Source: Sitta carolinensis (taxonomy: Eukaryota; Chordata; Aves; Passeriformes; Sittidae). Taken from it: 64,000 bases of DNA. The DNA lies in contig CM063284.1 in NCBI GenBank assembly GCA_032173965.1, positions 118,890,410 through 118,954,409 of the forward strand, given 5' to 3'. The first letter of the stretch is position 1. Each line of letters opens with the position of its first letter. Position numbers and translations under genes: made by a program. The notes under the pieces are model-generated. The model searched no databases, was not told where the DNA came from, and saw nothing but the letters and a program-made list of their open reading frames with translations. Of this stretch, positions 35,201-50,200 are shown one piece after another.

Positions 35201-38200
35201 TGGTGCAAGACTTCTGCCATGGCATGGGTTGGCCTTGTGTGTTAAACTTTCTGCTCTTCTTGTGCTCTTGGTTTGGCCGTAGGAGGAGCCAGGTGAGAAC
35301 TCAAAGTGAAAATTGGTTTCATGAAAAAGCCCTAAACTCCACGTTATACAAGTGTAAAAAGGGGGCAGCAAGAATGAAACACCCAGGAAGGGGGAAAGGA
35401 TTCCTCAGGAGCAGCATGCACTTCTACTGAGTTTGTTAGTTTCAGGTTCTCATGAACTTTGCATTTACCCTTGCAAGTATGTGTGCTGAAACAGTGAAAA
35501 ATAAAGTATGTTTGATTAATTCTGTGAAAATTAAAGATGTATTTGTACTGGAAACATATCTTATCATTGATGGGCTTATATCATATCAGCTCTGTGCAGG
35601 TGTGTTGAATCCTTTTTACTCATCTATTTGTTGCTCTTGCAGAACCTAAAAGCTGCCAGGAGATGTCACACTGTGCCCTGTTTATCAGTTGGGCTCTGGG
35701 CAGAATAATGAGAGGTTAACATTTGCATTTTGGTTTCCTTTGTTAGGTTAAATGTGCAGTCACATAGCATATTGAGTTTTCCGCTGAGTGTTTTGCCACC
35801 TGTTAGAGACAGTGAAGCTTTCAGGCTGTCAGCATGCTTTATATTGTTGCTGTTAGAAAACCTATAGAAAACTTTTCTTTGGAAAAAAACCCAAAAAATT
35901 GAAACAGTTTTGAAGAGGATTAGTCAAATCTGCAAAACTTCTAATAATCTGGTATTTATATTGTGATTGAGGTATAAATGATTTTTGTTTGAAATTTGTT
36001 CATGAGAATGTAAATTTATGTGTGATGCTCAGATTTTTTTAAATACTCTTGCTTTTTTTTTTTTGGAAAATGCTGCAGCAGAAATGAGCCTGATTCATAA
36101 TGCTGTAGTGTAATTCTCTTTTTTTCCTTTATATGATTGCTGTAATGAGGTAGCATAAGAGGTACTCCATGCTTAAAATGGGGACTGATATCAAGAAATA
36201 ATACAAGTTAGAGTTTGCTTTATTTGGAGACGTTTGTATTTCATATTATGTTATTAAGCTGTTGATTATTCATATATATTTTTAGACCTGAAAAAGCTGA
36301 TTGTAAATGTTACCACATTGCAAAAGAAGCCAGAACAAGCATAGATCTTGTTTTTCTTGGTTTTCCTTGTATTCTTTGCACTTTTGACTTTTTGATGTCA
36401 GTTTAACTGCTTGTTTGAGTTCAACAGTTGAAATTGTAATTGATACATCTTGTCTACACTTGTATTTGATAGCCTGTTTTAATTGTAAGGGGGCAAGTCA
36501 CAATGAACCTTAACACAAAGAAAGAAATTGTAAGTTTATAAATCAGCTGTAAATACATTCAGATTGGAGATTAGAAGGTGATTCCTAATTGTCAGAGTGA
36601 GGCTTTGGTAAATTTTGGAATACGCTTAGCAGGAGGAAACCTACCTGGTTTTAAAGATGGACCTTGATACACAATAGTGTCTCTGGGGATTAGACTTTGT
36701 GCCCAAGAAGCTGACTTCTACTTACAGATTTCAGATATAAAGAAGGTGCTATGGTAAGAGAAAATGAACTAAAACCTCCAAATAATTCAAACCTTACTTG
36801 TACATCACAAAGAATGTGAAGGAGGGGCAAACACACAGTTTGCGTTTATTCATTTGGTACTGCAGTTCTATGAAGTTAAAAGTTACTAAAAATGCAAAAT
36901 TATGATGCCCTTTTCAATTCCCATTTTAGGAGAGATTATGGCTCGAAAGAAACAAGGAGTACAATCAATATCTCAGGGATAAAGAAGAATGGAATGAAAG
37001 GCTAAGGAAATTAGGGAAGAAAAACAGAGAGGTAATACAGTTTTACAGTCTCATCATTGACTCAGATGTACAAAGTAGCACAAAATACACAAATAATGTC
37101 ATTCAATTAATTTACTTTTTTATTAATGCATCTAAGCAAGTCCTGGTTATGACTCACATGGTGCAGTTCCTGATTCCTGCTTCCATCATGTCTGGTAGAA
37201 GAATGCTTTCATTCTTCTGTGTGTCTGAAGCAAATCCCTGGGTTGTTCTGGATGATAAAATGATATCAAAAAAAGCTGTCTATTTGAACAAAATGTTGAA
37301 CTCCACATAGTGTTCCTTAGCTTTTGTTTGTAGACGTATTTCTCCTGTGTCATGTAGAAAGCCAGGCAAGTGTAGCAGCCATACAGAATATGGAGCTGTG
37401 CATTTGTGAATAAAAGTTAAAAACTCTTTCCTGCTGAAGCAAACCAGACATGGTCTAGTCCAGTTCTGAGCTGAGGCCTTTGATTTCGTATGGCAGTAAG
37501 CAACTGGGAGCACACACATACACCCCCCTCTGTTGGATGGGGGAGAGAATCAGAAAAGTGAAAGTGAGAAATAGTGTAGGTAGTAGCTTAGAGTAGTGTT
37601 ACCTTCACAGTTTAGATTAGGTCAGTCTGGCTTTATTTGGGGGAGTTTTGATGGATGGAGAATCCTCAGTCCTCTGGGTAACCCGTTCCACTGCTTTATC
37701 TGCTTGATCTGGGTTTCTGTCCCTCTGTAGCCCATTCAAATTTTCCTTTGCTGCAACTTGTGGCTGTTGTTTTTTTGGAAAACCTTAATTAGTGGTATCT
37801 CTGTAGCCACCTTTTACACAGGGACTGCAATTACTAGTTCCTCCTGTCCTGTACACACCCTCCTTAATCTTTTTCCAGGCTGAATAAACTGAGCTCTGTC
37901 AGCTTCTCCTTTAAAAGCTCAAATACCTCAACCATCTCAGTAACCACCCTCTGTACTTTCTCTTTCATCAGTATCTGTCGGGAGGGGAGGCAGAGACCAG
38001 ACACACTACACCAGAACCTAAACACTAGATAAATACTGAGCACAGAAGGATCACTTGCCTTGGCCTGCACAGATACTGCAGCCTGGGGTGTTGTTAGCAG
38101 TCATCACTGCAAGTGTGCTCTGTCTCAGATGCAGAGGTTTGCCTTTGCATTTGTTGATTTTCATGAGCTTTTTATCAGCATGTTTCCCCAGTTTGTCAAG

Positions 38201-41200
38201 ACTCTTCTGAGTGGCAGTCGTACCCTTTAGTATATTGATCCTTCTTCCCAGTTTGGTGTCATTTACATCCTTAATTTATTTTTCATTAATTTTTGTAAAG
38301 TTTGAGTTACTGTTATGTTTATTCCATAGAGGAGAGATTAGAAACAAAGATTAGTATACAGAAATACTACGGGATTTATACAAAACCATCGATTTTTTAA
38401 GGACTGCATATTGAACACTAGTCCAGAGTGTCATAGGGCTGTTTTTTATCTACTTAACTTTCCTTTCTCATTATGACATTTCCTGAGGAGCAGAGAAATA
38501 GATAAGAAATGCTCACTTTAAAAGGTTGTGCTCTTGGTAAGAAGTATTACAGATTTGCCTGAATCTGGATAGAATGAAGATATCTAGTCTCTTGATGAAG
38601 TAAAGTTTGAAGTGTTTTTTTTTTCTTTGCACCTCAAAAACCGAAGATCAGATTGGAGTTCATAAAAGACCTGTCTGGTATTGATAGCCATTCTTCTGAA
38701 AGACATTAGACTGTTTTTTTTCCCCCAAGAAAAATGAATAAACCCCTAGCTTTTAAGCACTTCTTGAAGTATTTCCTCGCTCACCTCTTGCCTTTCTTTT
38801 TGTTTCGGGTTTATTTGAAGAGATACAAAACTAAGGTTTTACTCAATGTGATTTGTTTATATTCAACTCTCAATATCGTTTCCATTAAACAGAATGAGAT
38901 GCACAGGAATAAAACACCTATTGCTGTTACCAGGCTCCAGCCAGGATTACATACAGCAGTCCAGCCCTGTAATATAGGTGCAGAACCTCCCAAGAAGGAT
39001 GCTTTTACTTCCACAGAAGGTTGTGAAGAGCTGCTAAATAAGAGATGGCTGGAGGAAGACAGGTACCACAGGTTAGATGATGACATTGAATTGAGAAGTC
39101 GACTATTAAATAAAAGACTTGATGAGGATTTGGATGTTCCAAATCGAAGACGTCATGGATTTGCTAGCCAATCTGTAATTCCTACTAGGAAGCATCACAG
39201 ATTTGATGAAGATGGTGATTTTGGTAGAAGATACTACAGAGTGGACTATGATCCTGAGACAATTGCAGAAATGGACCCTAGATTTAGATGTGAAAGCACC
39301 TATGATAGAAAAACTCCCCGGGATTTTTATGCTGAAAGGTATTTTTAATTCCATTTTCTCCTTTATTTCTGAAGTGCTTGTTGACAGCCATGGTTTACTC
39401 TCTTTAAATATTAGGGAAGATTCCCACGTGAAAACAGGATTATTGTACATACTTTTGTACTTACAAAAAGGACCTTTGCAATAATTTATAGAAAAACTGT
39501 TGAAAATTTGGATCAGTCCCTGATATATACATATATTTAGAAACATTTTAGATATCATAGCAAACCAAGGATACTAGAGAAATTACCCTAGAAGCAGCAG
39601 TCCACAATTCATCTTTATGAAGAGTGGCTTGCCAGAAAACATATTTGAGAGCAAACCCCAGGACTGAGAACCCAGTGTTACCCCTGTTTCCTTAATCTGT
39701 CATAGTTACAGCAAGTCAGTTGTCAGTTCAGATTCCAAAATTGGTTTGAGTTTCAATTTTTGGTGCATATGACTATGTGTATAAGATGTAAAAGTCTGTT
39801 TAAAAAAAAATCCTTTTTTGCTCTGTTTTGCTAAATAATAGGCTTTAAATATCTGTGTAGTTGAATGAAATCCTGATGGTTTTAATAGGTGCTAATCTCT
39901 GTACTAACTACATAGTTTGAATAAACATTTACAAAAGCCCAAACCAAAGAGGGCGTCTTATATAAATCAGTCAGGAGAAAAACTGATATTATGCACTGTT
40001 CAGTAATAAATAGTCTTTGCTGTGTTAACTGATACATCAGTTGTGTTACTTTGACATCAATTGTTAATCTTTTTCTTTTAGCTTACTCTTAAAAGAAAAA
40101 ATAGTATAGCCTTCCTAATCATTCAGGGTTTGGCATTCTGGCCACCTTTGGTTATTCCATTGCAAGAACTGGTTGCTTTCAAAACCAGATAGTTTGTGGT
40201 ATGAAACAGCACCAAACTTGAAACTGATTTTTTTATACAGCTAAACAAAGCAGTAAAGTTTATTGTAAATAGATTTTCAAATGATATTTTAAAAGTGTTA
40301 ATTTGTTCACTTTCCAGGTCTTGGGAACATGAGTGTTGTAGTTATTTTTATATGTGTTAAGCCTGTTGCCAGAATTATTTTCCTGCAGTTGCTTCAATGA
40401 AGGAACCACCAGTGTTCTTCCTTTGCAAAGCAAAATAAACACTTTTTCTTTTTTTTTCTAGAATTAACACTTCTAGGAAAAACAAAGGCAAATTGTACCA
40501 TTCTCAACAGTGTTTGAATATTACTATTATGTTTTCTTGTTAGTTGCTGGTGGATGGGTTAAATGGTCTTTTGAGTCATTATACAGGGACAATCTTCTGG
40601 ATAGTGCTGCAAATTAATAACTGGGGGAGAGGAAATGCTCTTCTACTGTAAAATCATTTTCTGATTTCAATGAACTCATATTTCTTTTCCAGTTTGAAAT
40701 GCCAAGAGAGTTAGAATAAATTTTCTCCAAAAATAGCTCTTGATATTCTTTCTCAGCCTTGAAAAAAAGTAATTGAAAAGGAAGTAAGTCTGTGGAAAAA
40801 ATGAAATACCTGCAAGTATTTGGGAGAGGCAGACCCTACTAAATGGATTATTGCAAAGTTGCAGACTTCGTGTTTTGGTGTGCTTCTAAATAGTGTATAT
40901 TCATACAGTGTTTCTGAAAAAGACTAGCAAATGGAAACACTGGCTAAATAGATGAGAGGAACAAGATTGCCTGTTTTCTGCTGAGATTCAGAGAAGAGAC
41001 TGCAAAAATTCAAAATTTGTTCCATTCTGTATTGTATTATTAGTAGAAATGAGCAAATGAGGTTTTAGGATAGTGTGGACTTGTCCTATAGCTTTTCAGA
41101 AATTAAAAATAATTAGAAACTTAACTTGGTGTCTAGCAAAGACAGCCAAACTATTTTTGAAACTAACAGCAGTATTCAATTCTATGTTAGTTAATACTCA

Positions 41201-44200
41201 GAAGGATGAGTGTCCACTTTTTATTATTGCCACTGTTTAATGCAGTCGAACAGAGTAACATTTAAATAAAAGTAACCATTTGATAATGTTTGAGGGTTTA
41301 CTTTGTTTCTCAAAGAATTTATAAAGAATTATATAAATAAAATATTAGCAAGGATGGTGTTTGAACCAACAGTAGATGTCATGTTCAATATTAGTAAACT
41401 AGTTTTTAGTTATTCCAGAAAAGGTGGATGGTGCTTATATAAATATCCGTGACTAATACATCACCAGGCAATTCATGAGTTATTTGGAGAGACCTCTGAA
41501 ACTGCTTTATCTCCAGTTTTCTTTTGATAGTCTTTGCTGTTGGCAGGTTCTGCTGGACCATTATGTGAATTCCCTGAAATTAATTTTATACATAAGATTG
41601 TTTGGGGGTTTTTGTGTATATTTTCTACTAATGAATGTTTTGTTGAAAATTATTTTTCAGTGTTTTTTTAATTAAATGTGTTTTTTAATCTAGTACTTTC
41701 TTCTTTGAATGGACTTCCACTTAACCTCCCGTGAAGTTAATTCAGTCTGTCAAGGAGAAACATATCTCTTAGTGACAGCTCAGTTTCTGAAGAGCTAGCG
41801 TGAAAGTCAGCTTTTCCCAAACACATTTGATTCATGATGGAAACTAAATTCAAAAGGAGGTGTATTTTTTTTTTTGGTCTACTAAAATTCTTAGGTTTTT
41901 ATATGGAGTTTATTAGTTTGGAGAGGCAGATGTTCATAACAGGGCTTTTCAGAAGGTTTTCTGTTTTGATGGAGGCACAAAGGTCTGTGGCATAGTTCAA
42001 CAAACAGAACTGGTGACTGGGAAGTGAGAAGAATTGCAAAATGTTTTAGTTCTTAGGAGTGGAATGCTTTAGTCCATCCCCAGCTGTCAGGTCTGTCTTG
42101 TAAACAGGGGACAACAGCTTCTTGATTGAATTGGGCCAACATGTCTGGGCTTGCTGTGCTAAGTTCCCTGCTTTTTATAAAAAAGGTTGCCTCTTGAATT
42201 CCAAGTTTGTTTTGTTTTTTTTTGCTTCCTTCTTGCATCCTTTCATTACGCTGGGGACTTGGCTTTCTATTTCCTGGCTGTGTTTCAGCCTTATGTGACC
42301 AGCCTTGTAAGGACGAGATGGATTGTTGTCATAAAGGTGAACTTGATCACAAAAGAATATTGCGTTATGGCTAGAGAATAAATGTTCTTTCTTGTTGTTC
42401 TTGTGGGTTGTTAAGATGCCAGATCAATGTTTAATAATATGTTTGCATCCTTTTGCATTTGATTACTGACTTCTGTTTAAATCAGAGATTGGTGGAGCTG
42501 TGGTTCTTTTTATGTAAAAGAATGAGATTGTTTCCCATGTTTACTTAGTTTTTTTTTTTGGGTTTTTTGTTTTTTTTTTTTTTTTTTGTTTTTTGTTTTT
42601 GATTGCTTAATAGGAAACCCATGGCTCTGTCCAGCTCTGGAAAAAGTATACGTTTGATAGCATTTGTTGGGTACTTTTTTTTTCCATTAAATACATATTT
42701 TTGCCCTATGTTGTCATAATAACTTCAAGTCCTCATTATAGAGCTGTTATTTTGCAAGTCAAGAAAAACTTATAAATTCTACTACCCCAGATCTCTTCAG
42801 GAACAGTTCCCTTGTGTCCATACAGTATTTGGTGTCTCTGAAGTTACTTAAAGTTTCAATCATATGATTTCACTTCTTATGTAGATGACTCAAATTTTAG
42901 CTCCTGAATTTTTGTATTCATGGTGTTGCCCGTCTTTTGTCTTGAACAAAAGTCACCTCACCCTTTTAAAGTCTAACATGTTTGTAGTGAAGTGTAGATT
43001 GTCATTGAGGAAGGTTTTCATATCTGAATTGGCTGTTTCACCAGACTTACCTGATAGCTTTGTGCCAAAACCTTTTGAAGACTTCATTGGCTCCTGGGGA
43101 TTAAGAACAGCAAGATCTGTTTCAGTTAATGCGGTGTGAGTGTCAAAAGCCCTTTAGCTCTCAAAATTCTTAACCAGGCTCATTAGATAAGGGCTGCAGG
43201 AAAGCAGGCTTGGGAAGTCACATTCTAGACAGAGAGCTGCCCTGACAGTGCTAGCAAAGTGAATTATTTCTAGAATATTTTGTGATATTTTCAGAACTGG
43301 TTCTGCTGTCCACTGTGCATTCAGGCAGCAAATCCATTTGCGTGAAACTGCTGAACCTTCCATTTCAGACTGGCTGTTTCTAGGCAAGCATAGCTGAGTA
43401 TTTTCTGTTTCTTTAAGACCCTATCTGAATGGAATGGTAAGAGATGTACCTGCAGATTATGAAGATGAATTAAAGGAGAGATCATGTGTGTGGCCGTCCT
43501 CAAGAACTGCAGATTCTAGGTGTGGTATACTGTGTACTTTTCTGATAATTGCACAAAATCATGGTGAGAGGAGAATGTTGACTTCAAATCCCAAAACATA
43601 GTCTGAAATACCTGATAGTTTCTCTTGCAGCTGGAATATAGTATAAGAAAAACATGTTTCCTCTGAAAATGGCCATTGAAACTTGCATGCCAGTTTTCTT
43701 TTTGAATTAAAGAGCACTTATTCTCCGACTGATGACTTCTATTGAGTCAAATACTGTGGAATCCTGTTTTCATAGTAGTTTTAAATCCTCTTGTCTTGAT
43801 TTTGCACATCCTGAAATGATCTAAGTGGGTGAGGCAGGAGCAGAATACTTGTAAAGTCCTTACATAAACTCTTGACTGGCACCATTCAGTCTGTCGACAT
43901 GGGTGAAGTGCTCAACTGAGTCAGTTTTTCTGATGGCTTCAGAAACCACAGGCAACTGGGAATTGTGAGAAATGCCTTTTTGCCAGACAGTTTCTTCTTT
44001 TGCTTGGGGTATTTCTTTGGATTGTAGGAAACCTGTTTGTTATGAGTGTGTCACACAGTGATGCGAGTCTGTCATGGTTCCCACAGACTGTAGGAAATTC
44101 TTGAGTTTGATCATTCCTTTTTCTTTTTTATCTTTGCCAGAAATCAGGTACAGATTAGTTCTTCAGCTAATGAACAGGCCAAGTCTGCAACTGAAAGGTG

Positions 44201-47200
44201 GTATGCAACAGGCCTTGTTCTTGGTATGTATAAAAACCTAACCAATAACACTGAGTTAGACTTTTTTGCCTATGTTGTTTCTCCATGTTAATAGTTAAAA
44301 ACAAGAAAAATGAGCTTTTGTTTTTCCTTTTGGTAGTTGTCTCCAAGACTGGTAAATAAATGTTATTTACATAGAGGAACTAAAGCAAAACATTCCTTTT
44401 TCCCCTTAATGCAACTTACTAATTAATTTTTTACTTACTAATTAATTTTGAAGCGTCCAGATTTCTTCCAAGATTTCATTAACATTTTAAGGCCCAACAT
44501 TTTCATTAAAAAAAATTATATTATTAAATTATTTTTACAAAATGAAGTATGGGAGAAATCTTAACCTCTGTATTGTTAATGACACAGCTTTTTAGTTAAT
44601 TTTAATTGCAGAAATATGAAAAATGGTACTGTGCACAACCCTGTGTGAGAACAAATGATTCTGATTATGTCTCCTGTAGCCATAAAATTTAGTAGGAAAC
44701 ACTAGTGTTGAGTGTAATAGAGAGAACTACTGGTGAAGACAACATTCTTAGCTGAATTCAGGAAACTATAAGGCAAGAATAAAAGAACTGTAGTGGTTCT
44801 TTGGATGGAAGCTTTTGAAGGCAAGCTAGCTTTGAATTATGGCAAAATAGATTAACAGTTGTCAGAATAATTTCTGTTAATTTTTTTCATTTGAATTTAC
44901 CTACCTTCACAGCTATATTCGACAGGTCAGTTTTCTGGAACTGTTTAAAGGCAGCATTAAACCAGTGGTGTCATAATCTGGTCTGGTCTGGTTTGTGTTC
45001 CTAGCAGTCCTGGTTAGAAAAGCATTGTAAACTATATTGTGTAAAGATTAAGTAAATTAAAACTTGAATTTTTTTTAAATGTGGTGTGATTTCAGACTCC
45101 CCCAAACTCACAAGCTGTGAGGTTGTTACCTTGCACTTTTTGGTCACTTTGTAGTCCCAGCACAACAGTTAAATAAAAAAAATTAGTCAGTCATGCATCA
45201 GGTGTTGTTGCTGTTGCTTATTTGGCTTTTGTTTTAGTTTCTTTCCAGCTTCCTTCTCTTTGTTATTCAGGTCTACTTCAGCAGAAGTCCAGTCAGTTTG
45301 TGTACAGAGTATGTTAAGAGTCTTTGTGTCTAATAGTCAAAACAATACAGAAAGTGCTGCTGATGTTTTTTGGGGTTAATTTTTAAAATACTGGAAGACC
45401 TCTGCACTTGTTGTGGGGGAACCACCACAAATGAACAGCTTTTTGTATTCCTTAAAATCTACATGAGCTGTTATCACCATTTCAGTTTACATACATACAT
45501 CTGTTGGTACTTTGCCAATTCTTAGTAGTCATGGGAACCATCTTAAAAGTGGAGCGATTTGCTTTCCTCCCTATGGGTTTGACTCCCTTCAGTTTTAATT
45601 TTAAGTTTCATCCAGAGCAGTGTCTCATAATTTTGGAGTGCTGTAGTGTATCTTCCTTAGGTGAACATTAGAAAAAAAAAAAAAAAATTAAAGTTACTTT
45701 TTTTAGTTGCTGTTGTACCACATAGCTTTGAAATTTGTTGCTTCCTGACTATACAAAACAAGGCAAACTAGGAAAATAATAATGAAAATTTTAGTAGTTT
45801 TGATCATCTTACTCCAAACAAATTGTCTATTAAAACTAGATATCTATTTTTTTTCAGTCAGTAGAAATACAGTATCCATATAGTCTTCTGTGCCTTTCAG
45901 TCAATTTAGAAACTGAAACAATGTTTTTATCCAGTACCTTTTGTGTATTTTGTGGAACATTTACACAAATGTGTGGTCATTTCCATTAGGTGGTCAGGAC
46001 CAAGAACTTCTTCAAAGGAGAAAGGAGAAATACAGACAAGAACTAATGGAACAGATGGCTGAGCAACAGCGGAATAAGAGACGGTAATGGAAAGTTATTA
46101 CATTTTTAAAAGATAATGGCTGAGATTTAAAGGCATTCCATTAGTTCAGTGTGGTTAGAAGCAATTTCGTAACTAAGGGATTCAAGGTAGCTGAGTAATA
46201 CTGCATTTAATTAAACTCATTCTCATGAGAGCTTTAGTTTTTAATGAACGTATTCACAAGCTTTCAGTGGAACAAAGAGAACCCAGGTACTTTTTAATTT
46301 TGAAAACTGATTTTTTTAGTTTCTTAAGGGTAAAGAAGCTTTAACTAAAGTTATCTCTTTTTGTGGTACAGGAATGCCTAAGTAGTTGGCAAAGTTGAAA
46401 ATTAGTTTTGTCTTTGCCCTCAAATTTGGGAAAGTAATCTTTCATTTTTAAAGCACTTGATTCATGTGGCTTATGCCGAATAATAAAATACGAGTTTCTT
46501 CCTTACCTACTAGTCACTCTCTACTGAATAATAGATAACATCTGGATACATAAAAGCACACAGCAATATTAGAGAAGGGATAAGGAATTAAATATCAGTT
46601 ACTGTTGGCAGTCTCATTGTGACAAAAATTGTACATGCAGAACAAGCCTGAGCCCAGAAATTACAAAACAGTATTTATTGCTGCACTTTTGAGTAATTAA
46701 TTCCAATGTGTTTTATGTTAACTTCTTGAATGTGAATAAAACCAAATTTTTTTAGAAATGTCCTGCAAGTCGTAGTAAAAAAGAATTGTGGTGGTTTCTC
46801 CTTTTATGATAGTTGGATTTTTACTAGGTGAAATAAGTGATAGCCAGATACTTCCTGAGAGTTCTGTGTATTTACAAATATTATATAATTTCCTTCCCTG
46901 ACTTCAGAAGAAATCAAATGGAATCATTGTATTTCTGTTCTCCTGTATTTTCAGAGTTCTTTTAACTACAGAGTTGTGAATTTGTGCTTTGAAAGAATGA
47001 ATATAGTTGTTATTGCTTTCTGATTTGATCCTTTTCTTTTAAAAAAAATAAAACAGTGAGAAGGAACTTGAGCTCTCAGTTGCTGCTTCTGGAGCTCGAG
47101 ACCCAGAAAAGAAGGTAAGAAATTAGGATTTTCTTTCATCTATATAGCCTATTCTTTTTTTCTTACATGGACACTGTGGTTGCTCAGTCATAAAACTCTA

Positions 47201-50200
47201 CAGAGTTTCTATAAAATGATAAATGTTGGGCTGTTTAATAGGGCATCAGTGTATAACAAAATTGAAGCCAAGGATGATGAGGCTGTGTCATAGTTTAACC
47301 CCAGCCAGCAGCCAAGCCTCACGAGCAGCTGCTTGCTCACTTCCCCACCAGTGGGATTAGGGAAAGAACAGGAATGGTAAAAGCCAGAAAACTCATGGGT
47401 TGAGATGAAGACAGTTTAACAGGAAAAGTAAAAGCTGCACACACCAGCAAAGCAAAACAAGAAATTAATTTGGAGCTACTCATGGGCAGGCAGGTGTTCA
47501 GCCATCACACGTCTTGGGAAGACAAACAACATCCCTCCAAACATCCTCCCTTTCCTCCTTCTTCCCCAGTTTTATATACTGAGCCTGATTTTCTACAGTC
47601 TGGAATATCCCTTTGGTCAGTTGGGGTCGCCTGTCCAGCTGTGTCTCCTCCCAGCCCCCCCAAATCCCCTCACCAGCATGGCAGCAGAAAAAGCAGAAAA
47701 GGCCTTGGCTCTGTGTAAGCCCTGCTCAGCAATAACAGAAACATCATCTCTATATTATCAAACCTGTGTTCAGCACAAATCCAAAACCACCCCACACCGC
47801 CACTGTGAAGAAAATTAACTCAGCCCCAACCAAAAGCATCACATATTTTTATGGAAGTTATGGAGTATTTCTTTTGGCTGTGTCCAAGTGGAAATTTGTG
47901 CCAACAGTGGGTATCATGGATAGAATACTTAGTGTCCAGTGGTAGCCTCTTAAATGCACACAGTAGTAACCTTTCTTTGGGAATGCAAAGTATGCTGCAA
48001 AAAGCTTTTTCTGAATTAAAAAAGAAAAAAAAATGTTTTGTTGATAAGTTGATCTTACTATAACAGTTTTTAATTTAAAACTTGTAATTTTTTTAATAAA
48101 TTTTTACATTTTTAGTGATCCAATATAGTGTTTAGGAAGCATTTACAAGCATTTTTATAGGACTTTGTAAAAAAGCAAGATGTTTGGTATTGTGTTGTTT
48201 GCAAGACTTAATGCAGAGTTACTGCTGTCTCTGCTTCCTTAGTAAGATGATGATTACATTAAGAATTTTGATTAGCATACATCCAGGAGTAGTTTATCAG
48301 CAGTAGTAACATTATTAGGAGACTGGTAGTCTTGCAGAGACTGACAGGACTTGTGTGATTTGCATGTACTTGCTGAGTGTCCCAAGCCATTGCAGGGTGG
48401 GTATGGTGGAGATGTGCTGTTTAAGATGTAGGGTGGTAATTTTCAAGCAAGAATAGATTGGTTATTGAGTTTACTGGTTATTGGTTTAAATTATCACCAG
48501 TGCTGTTTTTGGGGAATGCTTTGACACAGACTGAAACTTGTGCCATTTTTGGAGGGTTCAGTAGAGGTGAAAGAAGGTCCTCTTTGCTAGAAAATGAAGG
48601 TGAATGAATAGTATAAGATGCTATTAGTCAGATCCTTGTGGGTCTTTTCCAACTCTGAATATTCTGTGAAACCATTTCTTTCTTTCTGTGAAACTTGTGA
48701 GACAGGAGGCTGAGAATGCACACAAACAAGCAGTGAAGCCGAATCAAAATGCTAACTCCTAAATGGGGAGGGAAGACACCTGTCTGGTTGCATGTTCCTG
48801 CCCTCCTTGCATCAAGTGTCTGTCACGCTTGTTCGGCCCCTGTTTCAAACTGATTCAGCTCAGTTATCTGGCAAAAATCTGAATCTTTTTTGCTGCTTTT
48901 GTTGGTATAGTAAGGGGTCAGCTGGCTGATCAGGGATTCAGATGGTGAAAGGGAGAAGAATGGAGGGTACAGCTGGGAGGAAGGCAGGAGGGGAGGCACA
49001 ACTGAGCAGAGGATGCTGGCTCTTCTGGCTCAGCAGGCCTCAAGGTCAATGTAAACAGTTCTGTGTAATCAAAGCTGACTGTGCAGAAGCATGCTGTGCT
49101 GTGGCACTCAATATACCAAACACATCTCAGTCAGAGTCTGCAAAGTGCCTGTTGTAGGAACAAAATTATATCTAGAGCAAGTACACAGCTTGCATAGTGT
49201 TTTAAAAGCACTAATTTAGCTGAAAGCCTTCAATTAAGTTGAATTGCTACATTCATTAAGCATCAGTCACTGTTAGCTTTAAATTGCCTCTCAGGGAGAG
49301 ATTCTAATTAGGTGCATTTCTTGATTAATTACAGGTTGGTTAAATAGCAGTGCCTGATTTAAGAATCTATAAATGTAGACTGTTGTATATGCAGCTTGTT
49401 TAAAGCGAAACAATCCCCAGGATGAACTGAATGCTGAAGTCACATCTGAAATCAGCTGTAGAGCTGAAACCTGGGGCACTTTGGGAATGGTTTCAGATTA
49501 AAGTTGTTAGTGAGAGAGGCTGTTTTAAATGTTGCTGCTCAAGACACTAGATTTGAAAAGATAAAAAGTCAGTACAATGCTTTATAAAATTCAGTTGCTT
49601 TAGCTAGTATCTGTTACCTAATTCTGTGTTCACATCTAGAAATTTGAAGTTAAATGTTGTAGGCAAATATTCATGTCTAGTAGATTTTGAGAATTTTTAT
49701 CTAAACACTGTAGTCCTTGATTGGTGAGTACTAACTGCCTTGTATATACTGTCTTGCAGCTAAGTGATGAGGAGGTAAAGATTTAATATTTTGTTGAAAT
49801 ATTTCCATATTGTAGGGTATATGGTTTTCTGATAGATATTTAATACATAGCTGGTTGTGGGTATTACTTTTTCCAAATGCATGTTGTTGAGGAGCTTCAA
49901 TATTAGGATCAATAAATTCAGAACAAAATCTCTTTTACTTAGTGTATGATTTATTTTCATTCTTCTATTATATTGCCTTATTTAAGCAAACGTTAGAATA
50001 GTTACACAGAGCAGTTGCTGTACAGGCATTCTTGGTGTGATAGGATGGTTCTGAAACTAGCTGCCTTGCATGCCTTCACATTATTTGCCTGTTGCTTTTG
50101 ACTTTCTTCTGAGGCTGCCAGTTATCAATAAACATTTACTACTTCTGTTTTAAAAAGAACTCTCCCCAAAACCTTGTAATTGTTGTGGTTGAAAAAATTA

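Noticed and set aside
34988..35371. 127-codon minus-strand open frame in CSPP1 intron 5
   Set aside because: No splice or start context and no protein-like pattern; probably chance.
38734..38892. Open frame before CSPP1 exon 7
   Set aside because: No homology in this part, and a usable acceptor lies at 38892/38893; it is intron that happens to lack stops.
42548..42600. Long T-rich run that might be a retrocopy tail
   Set aside because: No gene-like sequence beside it; simple repeat.
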